From the NCBI GenBank assembly GCA_945901095.1, contig CAMDKQ010000007.1, positions 1-35,685 on the forward strand: DNA of 35,685 nucleotides. The letters run 5' to 3'. Of the stretch, positions 14,848 to 26,647 are shown one piece after another; the first letter of the stretch is position 1, and each line of letters begins with the position of its first letter. A program made the position numbers and the translations under genes. Origin of the DNA: Bifidobacterium breve. Lineage in GTDB: Bacteria; Actinomycetota; Actinomycetes; S36-B12. Under the pieces are notes generated by a model. It saw only the letters and a program-made list of their open reading frames with translations. It ran no database searches and was not told the DNA's origin.

Positions 14848-16590
14848 ATGGGCGAGCAGATAACCGGGGCGCAGAGCCTGGTCTATGCGCTGGAGACGGC
14901 AGGGGTCACCGACGTGTTCGGTATCCCAGGAGGGGCAATCCTTCCCTTATACGACCCGCTGATGGACTCGTCATCGATTCGGCACATTCTCGTCCGTCAC
15001 GAGCAGGGCGCCGGTCACGCGGCGGAGGGCTACGCCTATGTGAGCGGCAAGGTCGGCGTATGCATGGCGACGAGCGGACCAGGGGCCACCAACCTCGTCA
15101 CGCCCCTTGCCGATGCGAACATGGATTCGGTGCCGATGGTCGCGATCACCGGGCAGGTGCCAAGCCCATCAATTGGGACCGATGCCTTCCAGGAGGCCGA
15201 TATCCGAGGCATCACGATGCCGATCACGAAGCACAGTTTCCTCGTGACGAACCCCGACGATATCCCCCGTGCGATCGCCGAGGCCTTCCATCTGGCCTCG
15301 ACGGGTCGCCCTGGCCCCGTGCTCGTCGATGTGTCAAAGGACGCCCTTCAGGGGAGTACGACGTTCGTATGGCCGGCGAGTCTGGACTTGCCTGGGTATC
15401 ACCCCGTCACTCGTCCCCACGCGAAGCAGATTCGCGAGGCGGCCCGAATGATCATCGAGGCCAAGTCGCCTGTGCTGTATGTCGGCGGCGGTGTCATGCG
15501 CGCTCGGGCATCGCAGGCGCTCATGCGCCTCGCGGAACTCACCGGGATCCCGGTGGTCACGACCCTCATGGCGCGAGGTGCCTTCCCTGACTCGCACCCC
15601 CTGCATCTGGGCATGCCAGGTATGCACGGGACGGTCGCAGCCGTCGGAGCGCTACAGAAATCCGATCTACTCATCACCCTCGGTGCGCGATTCGACGACC
15701 GGGTCACCGGAAAACTCGCCACCTTCGCGCCCGATGCAGCGATCATCCACGCCGACATAGACCCGGCCGAGATCGGGAAGAACCGCGACGCCGATGTTCC
15801 GATCGTCGGAGACCTTGGTGAGATCATTCCGGATCTCGTCACGGCCATCGAGGCCGAATATGCCGCTGGTCGCCGCGGAGACTACGAGGCCTGGTGGTCG
15901 GTCGTTGGCCGCTGGCGCGAGACGTACCCCCTCGGCTACGACTTGCCCGACGACGGATCGCTTTCACCGCAGTACGTCATTGAGCGTCTCGGAGTGATCT
16001 CTGGCCCTGAGTCCATCTACGCTGCGGGCGTCGGCCAGCATCAGATGTGGGCGGCTCAGTTCGTCAAATACGAGCGCCCAGACAGTTGGATCAACTCAGG
16101 TGGCCTCGGCACCATGGGCTTTGCAGTGCCGGCCGCCATGGGGGCAAAGGTTGGAGCGCCGGATCGCACCGTGTGGGCGGTCGATGGGGATGGCTGCTTC
16201 CAGATGACGAATCAGGAACTCGTCACGTGCGCGATCAACGACATCCCGATCAAGGTCGCGCTCATCAATAACAGCAGCCTTGGCATGGTGCGCCAGTGGC
16301 AGACCCTGTTCTACAACGAGCGCTACTCGAATACCGATCTCCACTCGCACCGGATTCCGGACTTTGTGAAGCTCGCTGATGCCTATGGCTGCCATGGTCT
16401 GCGCTGCGAATCACCGGAGGAGGTTGACGCGACGATCGAGAAGGCGATGGGCATGAATGACGCTCCGGTCGTCATCGACTTTGTTGTGCATCGAGATGCG
16501 ATGGTGTGGCCGATGGTGGCCGCGGGCACGAGCAACGATGACATCATGGTCGCCCGATCGATGGCTCCGCAGTGGGGAAGTGACGACTGA
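14848..16590 (+). CDS. ilvB: Acetolactate synthase (AHAS) large subunit
   Basis: A 580-aa thiamine-dependent enzyme that makes 2-acetolactate from pyruvate, or acetohydroxybutyrate from pyruvate plus 2-oxobutyrate. This is the first common step of Val/Leu/Ile synthesis. The catalytic Glu lies in [14 protein letters not shown] (Glu52). The thiamine motif [10 protein letters not shown]...NN is near residue 445-475, and the FAD region and SLGMVRQWQ also match AHAS. Length is normal. The ATG at 14848 has only a weak ribosome site. Expression should depend on the upstream Leu-Val-Val-Ile attenuator. Its stop overlaps the ilvN start (TGATG), consistent with 1:1 subunit production. Confidence 0.97.
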   Translation: MGEQITGAQSLVYALETAGVTDVFGIPGGAILPLYDPLMDSSSIRHILVRHEQGAGHAAEGYAYVSGKVGVCMATSGPGATNLVTPLADANMDSVPMVAITGQVPSPSIGTDAFQEADIRGITMPITKHSFLVTNPDDIPRAIAEAFHLASTGRPGPVLVDVSKDALQGSTTFVWPASLDLPGYHPVTRPHAKQIREAARMIIEAKSPVLYVGGGVMRARASQALMRLAELTGIPVVTTLMARGAFPDSHPLHLGMPGMHGTVAAVGALQKSDLLITLGARFDDRVTGKLATFAPDAAIIHADIDPAEIGKNRDADVPIVGDLGEIIPDLVTAIEAEYAAGRRGDYEAWWSVVGRWRETYPLGYDLPDDGSLSPQYVIERLGVISGPESIYAAGVGQHQMWAAQFVKYERPDSWINSGGLGTMGFAVPAAMGAKVGAPDRTVWAVDGDGCFQMTNQELVTCAINDIPIKVALINNSSLGMVRQWQTLFYNERYSNTDLHSHRIPDFVKLADAYGCHGLRCESPEEVDATIEKAMGMNDAPVVIDFVVHRDAMVWPMVAAGTSNDDIMVARSMAPQWGSDD

Positions 16591-17114
16591 TGTCCAGGCA
16601 TACGCTCTCGGTCCTCGTTCAAGACCAGCCGGGTGTTCTCGCTCGCGTTGCTGGCCTATTCTCGCGTCGCGGCTTCAACATCGAGTCGCTGGCCGTCGGC
16701 CCGACCGAGATCCCATCAGTCTCTCGAATGACGATCGTCGTCAATGTCGAGGGACTCGTACTCGAGCAGGTCACGAAACAGTTGAACAAGCTCATCAACG
16801 TTCTGAAGATCGTCGAACTCGATGAGGCCTCGTCTGTGCAGCGCGAGATCATGCTGGTGAAGGTGAAGGCCGATGCTGAAACCCGCTCGCACATCTTGGA
16901 GACCGTGCAGCTCTTTCGAGCTAAGGTCGTTGACGTGGCGAGCGATGCGGTGACGATCGAGGCGACCGGCAAGCATGAGAAGCTAGAAGCACTGCTTCGT
17001 GTCCTTGAGCCCTACGGCATCAAGGAACTCGTGAAGTCTGGCCTAGTGGCGGTGGGCCGGGGTCCGCGCTCGATCACTGATCGATCGGTCCGGTCGCTCG
17101 ACCGAACGGGCTGA
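16590..17114 (+). CDS. ilvN: Acetolactate synthase small (regulatory) subunit
   Basis: This 174-aa protein carries an N-terminal ACT domain (about 4-78, starting HTLSVLVQDQPGVLARVAGLF with NIESLAVGPTE) and the C-terminal AHAS small-subunit domain. It binds valine and gives feedback inhibition and activation of IlvB. The ATG overlaps the ilvB stop by one base. Length is typical of actinobacterial IlvN. The gene is followed 69 bp later by ilvC. Confidence 0.96.
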   Translation: MSRHTLSVLVQDQPGVLARVAGLFSRRGFNIESLAVGPTEIPSVSRMTIVVNVEGLVLEQVTKQLNKLINVLKIVELDEASSVQREIMLVKVKADAETRSHILETVQLFRAKVVDVASDAVTIEATGKHEKLEALLRVLEPYGIKELVKSGLVAVGRGPRSITDRSVRSLDRTG

Positions 17115-18212
<1,098 letters not shown>

Positions 18213-18282
18213 CGGGCTGGTGATGTTCATCGCAATTGGCGTTCTCGGCGAACGATGAATCGTGGGGTGCCCGAGCCACCGG

Positions 18283-18294
18283 TAGGCTCCGTGG
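18283..18294 (+). promoter_or_regulatory. Leaderless-type promoter of serA (TAGGCT-N6-ATG)
   Basis: TAGGCT (18283-18288) sits six bases before the serA ATG, and no ribosome site is present. This is the geometry of a leaderless transcript starting at the A of ATG. No good -35 is visible. The same TAGGCT-N6-start arrangement precedes the FAH-family gene at 31095. Confidence 0.5.
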
Positions 18295-19878
18295 ATGACC
18301 AAGCGCCGTGTCCTCATTGCCGAAGAGCTCTCCCCAGCGACCGTTGAGGCCCTCGGCCCCGACTTCGAGATCATCGAATGTGATGGGGCGGATCGGGCGT
18401 CGCTGCTGTCGGCGATCACGGATGTCGATGCGATCCTCGTGCGGTCAGCGACCCTCGTTGACGCCGAGGCGATCGCGGCAGCGAAGTGCCTCAAGGTCAT
18501 CGCTCGCGCTGGTGTGGGGCTTGATAACGTTGATGTGAAGGCGGCGACGCAGGCCGGAGTGATGGTCGTGAACGCGCCGACTTCGAACATCGTTTCAGCT
18601 GCTGAACTGGCGGTCGCCCTGCTGCTGGCGTGCGCGCGCAACGTGGTGCCGGCGAGCGAGGCGCTGCACCGCGGTGAGTGGAAGCGTTCCAAGTACACCG
18701 GCGTTGAGGTCTCCGACAAGGTTGTCGGCATCGTCGGTCTAGGCCGCATTGGCATCTTGGTGGCCCAGCGGCTCAGTGCGTTCGGGGTCCAGCTCATTGC
18801 CTACGACCCATATGTCCAGCCGGCCCGGGCGTCACAACTTGGGGTCCGAATGGTCACCCTTGACGATCTTCTCGTCGAAAGTGACTTCATCACCGTCCAC
18901 CTCCCCAAGACGCCGGAAACGGTCGGATTGATCGGCGATGCTGAACTTCGAAAGGTCAAGCCGACCGTCCGCATCATCAACGCGGCCCGCGGAGGTATCG
19001 TCAATGAGGCTGCCCTCTACGAGGCGCTCGTCGATGGCCGGGTGGCGGGGGCAGGTCTTGACGTTTATGCCAAAGAGCCATGTACCGATTCGCCGCTGTT
19101 CACCCTGGAAAACGTGGTGGCGCTCCCGCACCTAGGCGCGTCCACGGATGAGGCCCAGGAGAAGGCGGGCATCTCGGTGGCTCGATCGGTCCGCCTTGCG
19201 CTCGCTGGCGAACTCGTACCGGATGCGGTCAACGTTCAGGGTGGGCAGCTTGCCGACGCAATTAAGCCGCTGCTTCCGTTGGCTGAGCAGATCGGATCGA
19301 TTGCCTGTGCCCTGGCGAGCGCTGCCGTGCAACGGGTTGATGTTGAGGTCCTTGGTGACATTGTGGACCACGATGTCCGGGTCTTGGAACTCTCCGCTCT
19401 CAAAGGTGTTTTTCAAAAATTGGTCCACGATCCGGTCTCGTTCGTGAACGCCCCCGTCCTCGCCGAGCAGCGTGGTGTCGAGGTCGCGATGACCACCGAC
19501 CGTACGAGCGCGGATCACAGATCCGTTGTTCGCGTCATTCTGACCCTCACCGATGGACAGAAGGTGAGTGTTGCTGGCACCGTGACCGGTGCGCGCCACA
19601 CGTCCAAGGTCGTTGGCGTCGATGGCTTCGAGGTCGATGTTCCCGTAAGCGATCACATGGCCTTCTTCCGCTATCACGATAAGCCAGGTGTCGTGGCGGT
19701 GGTGGGGGGAGTTCTCGGTGACGCCGGCATCAATATCGCCGGTATGCAGGTGGCGCGTGACGACTCAGGTCTGGCCCTCATCGTGCTCACGGTTGACTCC
19801 CCGATCCCGGCTGGCGCGATCGCCACGATCACCGAGCGGATCGCCGCGCATTCCGGGCGTGCCGTCGACTTGATCTAG
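18295..19878 (+). CDS. serA: D-3-phosphoglycerate dehydrogenase
   Basis: A 527-aa long-form (type I) SerA that oxidises 3-phosphoglycerate with NAD as the first step of serine synthesis. The order is a catalytic/NAD module with VGLGRIG, the catalytic Arg in NAARGGIVNEAAL, Glu in YAKEPC and His in LPHLGAST. It is followed by the allosteric substrate-binding domain (about 315-450) and a C-terminal ACT domain (FFRYHDKPGVVAVVGGVLGDAG) for serine feedback. The start lacks a ribosome site and appears leaderless. Placement after ilvC is common in Actinobacteria. Confidence 0.96.
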   Translation: MTKRRVLIAEELSPATVEALGPDFEIIECDGADRASLLSAITDVDAILVRSATLVDAEAIAAAKCLKVIARAGVGLDNVDVKAATQAGVMVVNAPTSNIVSAAELAVALLLACARNVVPASEALHRGEWKRSKYTGVEVSDKVVGIVGLGRIGILVAQRLSAFGVQLIAYDPYVQPARASQLGVRMVTLDDLLVESDFITVHLPKTPETVGLIGDAELRKVKPTVRIINAARGGIVNEAALYEALVDGRVAGAGLDVYAKEPCTDSPLFTLENVVALPHLGASTDEAQEKAGISVARSVRLALAGELVPDAVNVQGGQLADAIKPLLPLAEQIGSIACALASAAVQRVDVEVLGDIVDHDVRVLELSALKGVFQKLVHDPVSFVNAPVLAEQRGVEVAMTTDRTSADHRSVVRVILTLTDGQKVSVAGTVTGARHTSKVVGVDGFEVDVPVSDHMAFFRYHDKPGVVAVVGGVLGDAGINIAGMQVARDDSGLALIVLTVDSPIPAGAIATITERIAAHSGRAVDLI

Positions 19879-19917
19879 TGGGCCGGCGCTGAGCACACCT
19901 GGCGCGGCTGCCTGGGC

Positions 19918-19929
19918 CATGATGAGCCC
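19918..19929 (+). promoter_or_regulatory. Candidate leaderless promoter of the EamA gene
   Basis: CATGAT (19918-19923) lies six bases before the GTG start at 19930, with no ribosome site. It matches four of six -10 consensus bases. Confidence 0.35.
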
Positions 19930-20841
19930 GTGACCGACCAAGCGGCAGTCGTGCGAGTTGGACTCGCGTGGGCGCTCCTCGGTGTCGTCCTGTTCTCGTT
20001 CTCGGTTCCGCTGACGAAGGTGGCGGTGGGCGGATTCAGCCCATTCTTCACGGCAACGGGGCGCGCGGTCATCGCCGGATCCATCGCGGGCCTGTTCCTT
20101 CTGGTGTGCCGGGTTCCCTGGCCGCAGCGATCCTCGATCCGTCCGCTCGTGTTCACCATGATTGGTGCAGTGTTCGGGTGGCCGATCCTCATGGCCCTTG
20201 CGCTCGAGCGAACGACTGCTGCGCACGCTGCCGTCATCGCGGCGTTCATGCCACTCACGACCGCCCTGTTCGCAGTCATGAGGTCCAAGGAGCGAGTCTC
20301 CCGGCAGTTCTGGTGGGCGGCTTCCGCTGGCACGCTTGCCCTTGTCGTATTTGCGCTGTCAAAGGGTGGCGCGGAGGGAGGCGACTTCGCCGCGGACTTG
20401 CTCATCGTCGGCGCGGTGCTGTCATCGTCATGGTGCTACGTGGAGGGTGCGGCCATCACGAGGGTGATGCCGGGGTGGCAAGTCATCTCGTGGGTGGTGG
20501 TGCTCGCACTCCCGGTGACAGTGCCAGCATCCCTCATCTTGTGGTGGCTCACCGGTGGTTCCTACGACACGAGTGCTGCCGAATGGTGGTCGCTCGTGCT
20601 CCTCGGCGTCTCTTCTATGTACCTCGGCTTCTTCGCTTGGTATCGAGGGTTGTCGCTCGCCGGAGCAGCGCATGGAGGGCAGGTACAGCAACTCCAGGCG
20701 CTCCTTACCCTGCTGTGGTCAGCACTGCTTCTGGGCGAGCAGGTGTCAGTCGGCACGATCCTCGCTGCCGTGGCAGTCATTGGCTGCGTCGTTTGGGCTC
20801 AGCGAAGCCGCGGTACGGTGACGACTGTGCCCGAGGAGTAA
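19930..20841 (+). CDS. EamA/DMT-superfamily permease
   Basis: A 303-aa integral membrane protein with about ten hydrophobic segments arranged as two EamA repeats (roughly 10-150 and 160-295). A typical feature is the end of the second repeat (YRGLSLAGAAHGGQVQQLQALLTLLWSALLLGEQ). Drug/metabolite transporters of this type often export amino acids or other metabolites. Its place between serA and two ABC exporter genes, inside an amino-acid locus, makes amino acid efflux plausible but unproven. The GTG start seems leaderless. Confidence 0.87.
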   Translation: MTDQAAVVRVGLAWALLGVVLFSFSVPLTKVAVGGFSPFFTATGRAVIAGSIAGLFLLVCRVPWPQRSSIRPLVFTMIGAVFGWPILMALALERTTAAHAAVIAAFMPLTTALFAVMRSKERVSRQFWWAASAGTLALVVFALSKGGAEGGDFAADLLIVGAVLSSSWCYVEGAAITRVMPGWQVISWVVVLALPVTVPASLILWWLTGGSYDTSAAEWWSLVLLGVSSMYLGFFAWYRGLSLAGAAHGGQVQQLQALLTLLWSALLLGEQVSVGTILAAVAVIGCVVWAQRSRGTVTTVPEE

Positions 20842-20899
20842 CGAGCGCAACGGTGCCAGTAGGCGGTGACGATGACCGCAGGGGAGGGGAGGATTCGGA

Positions 20900-22660
20900 A
20901 TGACGCTGCTTCTGCGCGAGTACTTGCGTCCCCATCACGCGGTGCTCGTCCTCGTCAGCGGACTGCTCCTCATCCAGGCGTTCACGAGCCTCTACCTACC
21001 CAACCTCAATGCTGACATCATCAACAACGGTGTCATCAAGGGTGATGTTCCCTACATCCTGCGCGTGGGGATGATCATGCTCGCGGTTTCAGCCGCTCTC
21101 CTCGTGGCCTCGGTTGTGACGGTCTACTACAGCGCGCGAACCTCGATGCGACTCGGACGCGATATTCGGGCGAGCCTGTTCAGGAGAGTCGAGTCGCTGT
21201 CGCTCAGCCAAGTTCACTCGGTCGGCGTTCCCTCGCTCATCACTCGAAGCACGAACGACGTGCAGCAGATCCAGATGCTTGTCATGACGGGCCTGACCAT
21301 GATGATCCTCGCTCCAGTCATGGCTATCGGCGCCATCATCATGGCCATCCGAGAGGATGCCCAACTCTCCCGGATCCTGTTCGTCATCATCCCGGTCATG
21401 CTTGCGGTGATTACGGTGATGGTGGTTCGAACGATGCCGCTGTTCAAGGCCATGCAGTTGAAGATCGACCGGGTGAACCAGGTCCTGCGTGAGAATCTCA
21501 CGGGGATCAGGGTGGTGCGCGCCTTCAATCGCACCGAGACAGAGCGGGCGCGCTTCGCCGAGGCAAATGCGGGTCTCACGGACACGTCGCTCAAGGTGAC
21601 CATGATGTTCGCCATCATGATGCCGGTGCTCATGCTCATCATGAACATGTCATCGGTCGCGGTCATCTGGTTCGGCGGGCACCTTGTTGATAGCGGTGAC
21701 ATGCCTATTGGGAACCTCTCTGCGTTCCTCGCCTACATCATGCAGATCCTCTTCTCGGTGATGATGGCGGTGATGACCCTCATGATGATCCCTCGGGCAG
21801 CTGCGTCGGCTGAGCGGATCAACGAGGTGCTTGGAACTCAGCCCGACATGCTCGATCCTCCTTCCGCTGAGTGCCGAGAGGGTCTGTGGTCGGCGCGGGC
21901 GGAGTCGAACCTCGGGCAGGGGCGCATCGAGTTGGTGGGGGTGGGGTTCCGCTATCCGGGGGCGCAGGCGAGCGTCGTTCAGGACGTGTCACTTGCCTTC
22001 GTGCCGGGTCAGGCAACCGCGATCGTCGGCGGCACCGGGTCAGGGAAAACTACCCTGCTCAACCTCATCCCGAGACTTCTGGATACGACCGAGGGGAAGG
22101 TTTTCGTCAATGGTGTTGACGTACGTCACGTTCCGATGGAGGAACTGTGGCAGGGCTTCGGGATCGTTCCTCAGAAGTCATTCCTGTTCTCTGGAACTGT
22201 TGCGAGCAATATCCGATTCGGCAGGCCGGATGCGACCGATGACGAGATCTGGTGTGCACTTGAGATTTCGCAGGCGGCCGACTTCGTCAGGCGGATGCCC
22301 GATCAACTTGGATCGACAATCGATCAGGGTGGGGCGAATCTTTCGGGCGGTCAGCGCCAGCGGCTCTCGATAGCCCGTGCCGTAGTTCGTAGACCGGCGG
22401 TCTACCTCTTCGACGATAGTTTCTCGGCGCTGGACTACTCCACCGATGCCCGCCTACGCGCGGCTCTTGCCAAGGAGACGACCGGGTCAACCATGATCAT
22501 GGTTGCGCAGCGTGTCAGTTCGATCATGCATTGTGACCAGATTGTGGTCATGGACTACGGGCGGGTGGTCGGTATTGGCACGCACGCTGATCTCATTGGC
22601 TCCTGTGAGACCTACCGGGAGATCGCCCTCTCGCAGGCTGAATTGGGTAGTCCGGTATGA
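20900..22660 (+). CDS. ABC exporter half-transporter, degenerate-site subunit
   Basis: A 586-aa half transporter: six membrane segments (about 15-320) followed by a nucleotide-binding domain. Walker A is GGTGSGKTT, the signature LSGGQRQRLS is canonical, and Walker B ends YLFDDSFSALD, with Asp where the catalytic Glu should be. This is the pattern of the TM287/BmrC-type partner in heterodimeric exporters. It overlaps the next half transporter by ATGA, so the two almost certainly form one complex in the membrane. GGGGAGG precedes the ATG. Substrate unknown (drugs, lipids or peptides). Confidence 0.92.
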   Translation: MTLLLREYLRPHHAVLVLVSGLLLIQAFTSLYLPNLNADIINNGVIKGDVPYILRVGMIMLAVSAALLVASVVTVYYSARTSMRLGRDIRASLFRRVESLSLSQVHSVGVPSLITRSTNDVQQIQMLVMTGLTMMILAPVMAIGAIIMAIREDAQLSRILFVIIPVMLAVITVMVVRTMPLFKAMQLKIDRVNQVLRENLTGIRVVRAFNRTETERARFAEANAGLTDTSLKVTMMFAIMMPVLMLIMNMSSVAVIWFGGHLVDSGDMPIGNLSAFLAYIMQILFSVMMAVMTLMMIPRAAASAERINEVLGTQPDMLDPPSAECREGLWSARAESNLGQGRIELVGVGFRYPGAQASVVQDVSLAFVPGQATAIVGGTGSGKTTLLNLIPRLLDTTEGKVFVNGVDVRHVPMEELWQGFGIVPQKSFLFSGTVASNIRFGRPDATDDEIWCALEISQAADFVRRMPDQLGSTIDQGGANLSGGQRQRLSIARAVVRRPAVYLFDDSFSALDYSTDARLRAALAKETTGSTMIMVAQRVSSIMHCDQIVVMDYGRVVGIGTHADLIGSCETYREIALSQAELGSPV

Positions 22661-24627
22661 GCATGCATGGGCCCGGGGGCGGGGGGCGACCTAGCGGCCC
22701 GATGGCGGGCGGACCCGGCATGGGATTGGCGCCGGCGGCGCAGAAGGCTACTGACTTCAATGCGGCGATTCGTCGAATCGCGGCTCGCCTTCACCCGGAG
22801 CGATGGCTCATCACGGCCGTTTTCGTCCTCGGAAGCGTGAGTGTGTTTCTGGCGGTCCTCGGTCCCAAGCTGCTCGGCAATGCTACGAACGTCATCTTCG
22901 CGGGCGTCATCTCGTCGCGAATTCCAATCGGGATGACCCAGGATCAGGCCATTGAGGCCATGCAGGCATCCGGCGATGACAGTCAGGCCGCGATGGTCGG
23001 CGCAATGACGCTGAACCCGGGCGCGGGAGTCGACTTCGGTGAGTTGGCGAGGATCATCTCGCTCGTCGCTGTCGTCTACTTTGTGAGTGCGGTTCTTTCC
23101 TGGGCGCAGAACGCCCTCATGGCGGGGGTGACGCAGCGAACGATCTACCGCTTACGGGAGGAGGTCGACCACAAACTCGGGCGCCTGCCACTCAAGTACT
23201 ACGACTCGACCCCTCGGGGGGACCTGCTGAGCAGGGTAACCAACGACATCGACAACATTGCGACAACGCTTCAGCAGACGCTCACCCAACTCGTGACGTC
23301 GATCCTTACGGTCATCGGCGTGTTGGCGATGATGGTGTGGATCAGTCCGTTGCTCGCCATCATCTCCGTCCTCACTGTGCCGCTCTCATTCTTCGTGGCG
23401 ATGCTCATCGCTAGACAATCAAAGCCGCACTTCGTGGCACAGTGGTCCTGGACGGGCAAGGTGAACTCGCATGTGGAGGAGACCTTCTCCGGACACGAAT
23501 TGGTCCGGGTGTACGGTCACAGACATCAGGCGATCGTCGATTTCGACGCGGCGAATGAGCGGATGTACGAGAGCAGTTTCCGTGCCCAGTTCATCTCGGG
23601 TCTCATCCAACCTGCACTCACCTTCGTCTCAAACCTTAACTACGTCGCGATTGCCGTGTTCGGAGGACTTCGCGTCGCCAGCGGGACGATGTCGCTCGGC
23701 GATGTGCAGGCGTTCATCCAGTACTCGCGCCAGTTCTCAATGCCGATTATGCAGATCGCCGGAGTGGCAAACCTGCTCCAATCGGGCGCTGCTTCAGCCG
23801 AGCGGGTGTTCGAGATCCTCGATGCTCCCGAGGAGTTACCCGACAGCACCTCACCCGCCCGCATCGTCGATCCCACTGGACGAATCCGCTTCGAGAACGT
23901 CCGCTTCCGTTATCTCGACGACGTCCCCCTCATCGAGGATCTCAGCCTCGACGTGGAGCCGGGGCAGACCATCGCGATCGTCGGACCGACCGGAGCAGGA
24001 AAGACAACCCTCGTGAACCTGCTCATGCGCTTCTACGAGGTGCAGTCCGGCCGGATTCTCATCGACGGCGTCGACACCCGCGATGTGACCCGAGAGGATG
24101 TGAGACGTTGCTTCGGAATGGTCCTTCAGGATGCATGGCTGTTCGAGGGCACGATCTTCGACAACATCGCCTACGGTGCGCAGAATCCGACGCGTGAGGA
24201 GGTCGAGCGAGCAGCGCGGGCGTCATTCGCGGAGCACTTCATTCAGACCCTGCCCGACGGGTACCAGTCCAGGCTCACCGATCTCGCGGAAAACGTAAGC
24301 TCGGGTGAGCGTCAACTCCTCACCATTGCTCGGGCATTCCTTGCCGATCCGGCGGTCCTCATCCTGGACGAAGCGACGAGTTCGGTCGACACGCGCACCG
24401 AAGTGCTCATCCAGCGGGCGATGGCCGAGCTCCGGCGAGGGCGAACGAGCTTCGTCATCGCTCATCGGCTCTCGACCATTCGGGCGGCTGATGTCATCCT
24501 CGTTATGGTCAAGGGCAGCATCATCGAGCAGGGCTCCCACGAGGAACTCATGGAGCGCAAGGGTTTCTACTACGAACTGTACGAAAGCCAATTCGCGCAG
24601 AGTTCCGACGAGGTCGTCGCGGGCTAG
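22657..24627 (+). CDS. ABC exporter half-transporter, catalytic-site subunit
   Basis: A 656-aa half transporter with a Gly/Pro-rich N-terminal extension (about 35 residues), six membrane segments and a nucleotide-binding domain. Walker A is GPTGAGKTT and Walker B LILDEATSSVD keeps the catalytic Glu. The signature is altered to VSSGERQLL. This complements the upstream partner: one ATP site would combine two degenerate halves and the other two intact ones, as in TM287/288 and BmrCD. It converges on leuA with only 7 bp between stop codons and no visible terminator. Confidence 0.92.
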   Translation: MSMHGPGGGGRPSGPMAGGPGMGLAPAAQKATDFNAAIRRIAARLHPERWLITAVFVLGSVSVFLAVLGPKLLGNATNVIFAGVISSRIPIGMTQDQAIEAMQASGDDSQAAMVGAMTLNPGAGVDFGELARIISLVAVVYFVSAVLSWAQNALMAGVTQRTIYRLREEVDHKLGRLPLKYYDSTPRGDLLSRVTNDIDNIATTLQQTLTQLVTSILTVIGVLAMMVWISPLLAIISVLTVPLSFFVAMLIARQSKPHFVAQWSWTGKVNSHVEETFSGHELVRVYGHRHQAIVDFDAANERMYESSFRAQFISGLIQPALTFVSNLNYVAIAVFGGLRVASGTMSLGDVQAFIQYSRQFSMPIMQIAGVANLLQSGAASAERVFEILDAPEELPDSTSPARIVDPTGRIRFENVRFRYLDDVPLIEDLSLDVEPGQTIAIVGPTGAGKTTLVNLLMRFYEVQSGRILIDGVDTRDVTREDVRRCFGMVLQDAWLFEGTIFDNIAYGAQNPTREEVERAARASFAEHFIQTLPDGYQSRLTDLAENVSSGERQLLTIARAFLADPAVLILDEATSSVDTRTEVLIQRAMAELRRGRTSFVIAHRLSTIRAADVILVMVKGSIIEQGSHEELMERKGFYYELYESQFAQSSDEVVAG

Positions 24628-24634
24628 GCGCCCG

Positions 24635-26425
<1,791 letters not shown>

Positions 26426-26429
26426 CTAA

Positions 26430-26461
26430 GCCTGTGACCGGCAAAGGTGCCTGTGACCGGC
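26430..26461. repeat. Perfect 13-bp direct repeat in the leuA leader
   Basis: GCCTGTGACCGGC occurs at 26430-26442 and again at 26449-26461, a 19-bp period. In the leuA transcript each copy reads GCCGGTCACAGGC. Its GCCGGT is complementary to ACCGGC (26487-26492) in the loop of the preceding hairpin, which would allow a pseudoknot or kissing contact. Actinobacterial leuA leaders are known to contain a conserved pseudoknot, and this could be its local version. Confidence 0.65.
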
Positions 26462-26468
26462 GAACGAC

Positions 26469-26511
26469 AAAACCCGCGACGAGGAGGCCGGTGGTCTAGG
26501 CCTCGCCGCGG
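26469..26511 (-). terminator. leuA leader hairpin with short T-run (attenuator candidate)
   Basis: On the minus strand CCGCGGCGAGG (26511-26501) pairs with CCTCGTCGCGG (26484-26474), 11 bp with one G-T wobble, followed by G and TTTT (26472-26469). The 5' arm lies inside the leader peptide gene, directly after its Leu codons. A shorter alternative stem GAGGCC/GGCCTC is possible. The T-run is short, so termination may be partial. Confidence 0.55.
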
Positions 26512-26537
26512 CAGCGAAGGAGGAGGGCTCGCGTCAT
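26496..26537 (-). CDS. leuA leader peptide (MTRALLLRCRGEA)
   Basis: A 13-codon ORF on the minus strand, ATG to TAG, too short for the track. It contains three consecutive Leu codons (CTC CTC CTT). It ends within a strong hairpin, about 107 bp before the leuA start. TACAGT at 26547-26552 sits nine bases upstream, so the transcript would have almost no 5' UTR. Leu-rich leader peptides upstream of leuA are the expected sensors of leucyl-tRNA charging. Confidence 0.75.
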   Translation of the reverse strand: MTRALLLRCRGEA

Positions 26538-26546
26538 GATGCGGTG

Positions 26547-26552
26547 ACTGTA
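26547..26552 (-). promoter_or_regulatory. Predicted -10 box of the leuA leader transcript
   Basis: TACAGT on the minus strand fits TANNNT and places the transcript start two to three bases before the leader ATG. The -35 region is poor (GTGAAC with a short spacer). Confidence 0.4.
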
Positions 26553-26635
26553 GCAGGTGTCGGGCGGGTTCACGTCTGTGCAGGAGGCAGGTTTTTGCAG
26601 GAGGCTGGTTTGCGTATCGGGCAGTTGATGTCTGG

Positions 26636-26647
26636 TAGAGATGTTTC
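26636..26647 (+). promoter_or_regulatory. Candidate leaderless promoter of the PPOX gene
   Basis: TAGAGA (26636-26641) lies six bases before the ATG at 26648, and there is no ribosome site. The last base departs from TANNNT, so this is weaker than the serA case. Confidence 0.3.

Noticed and set aside
14681-14863. 60-aa ORF across the ilvB leader region
   Set aside because: It runs through both attenuator hairpins in a different frame; the LVVI leader peptide explains the region better.
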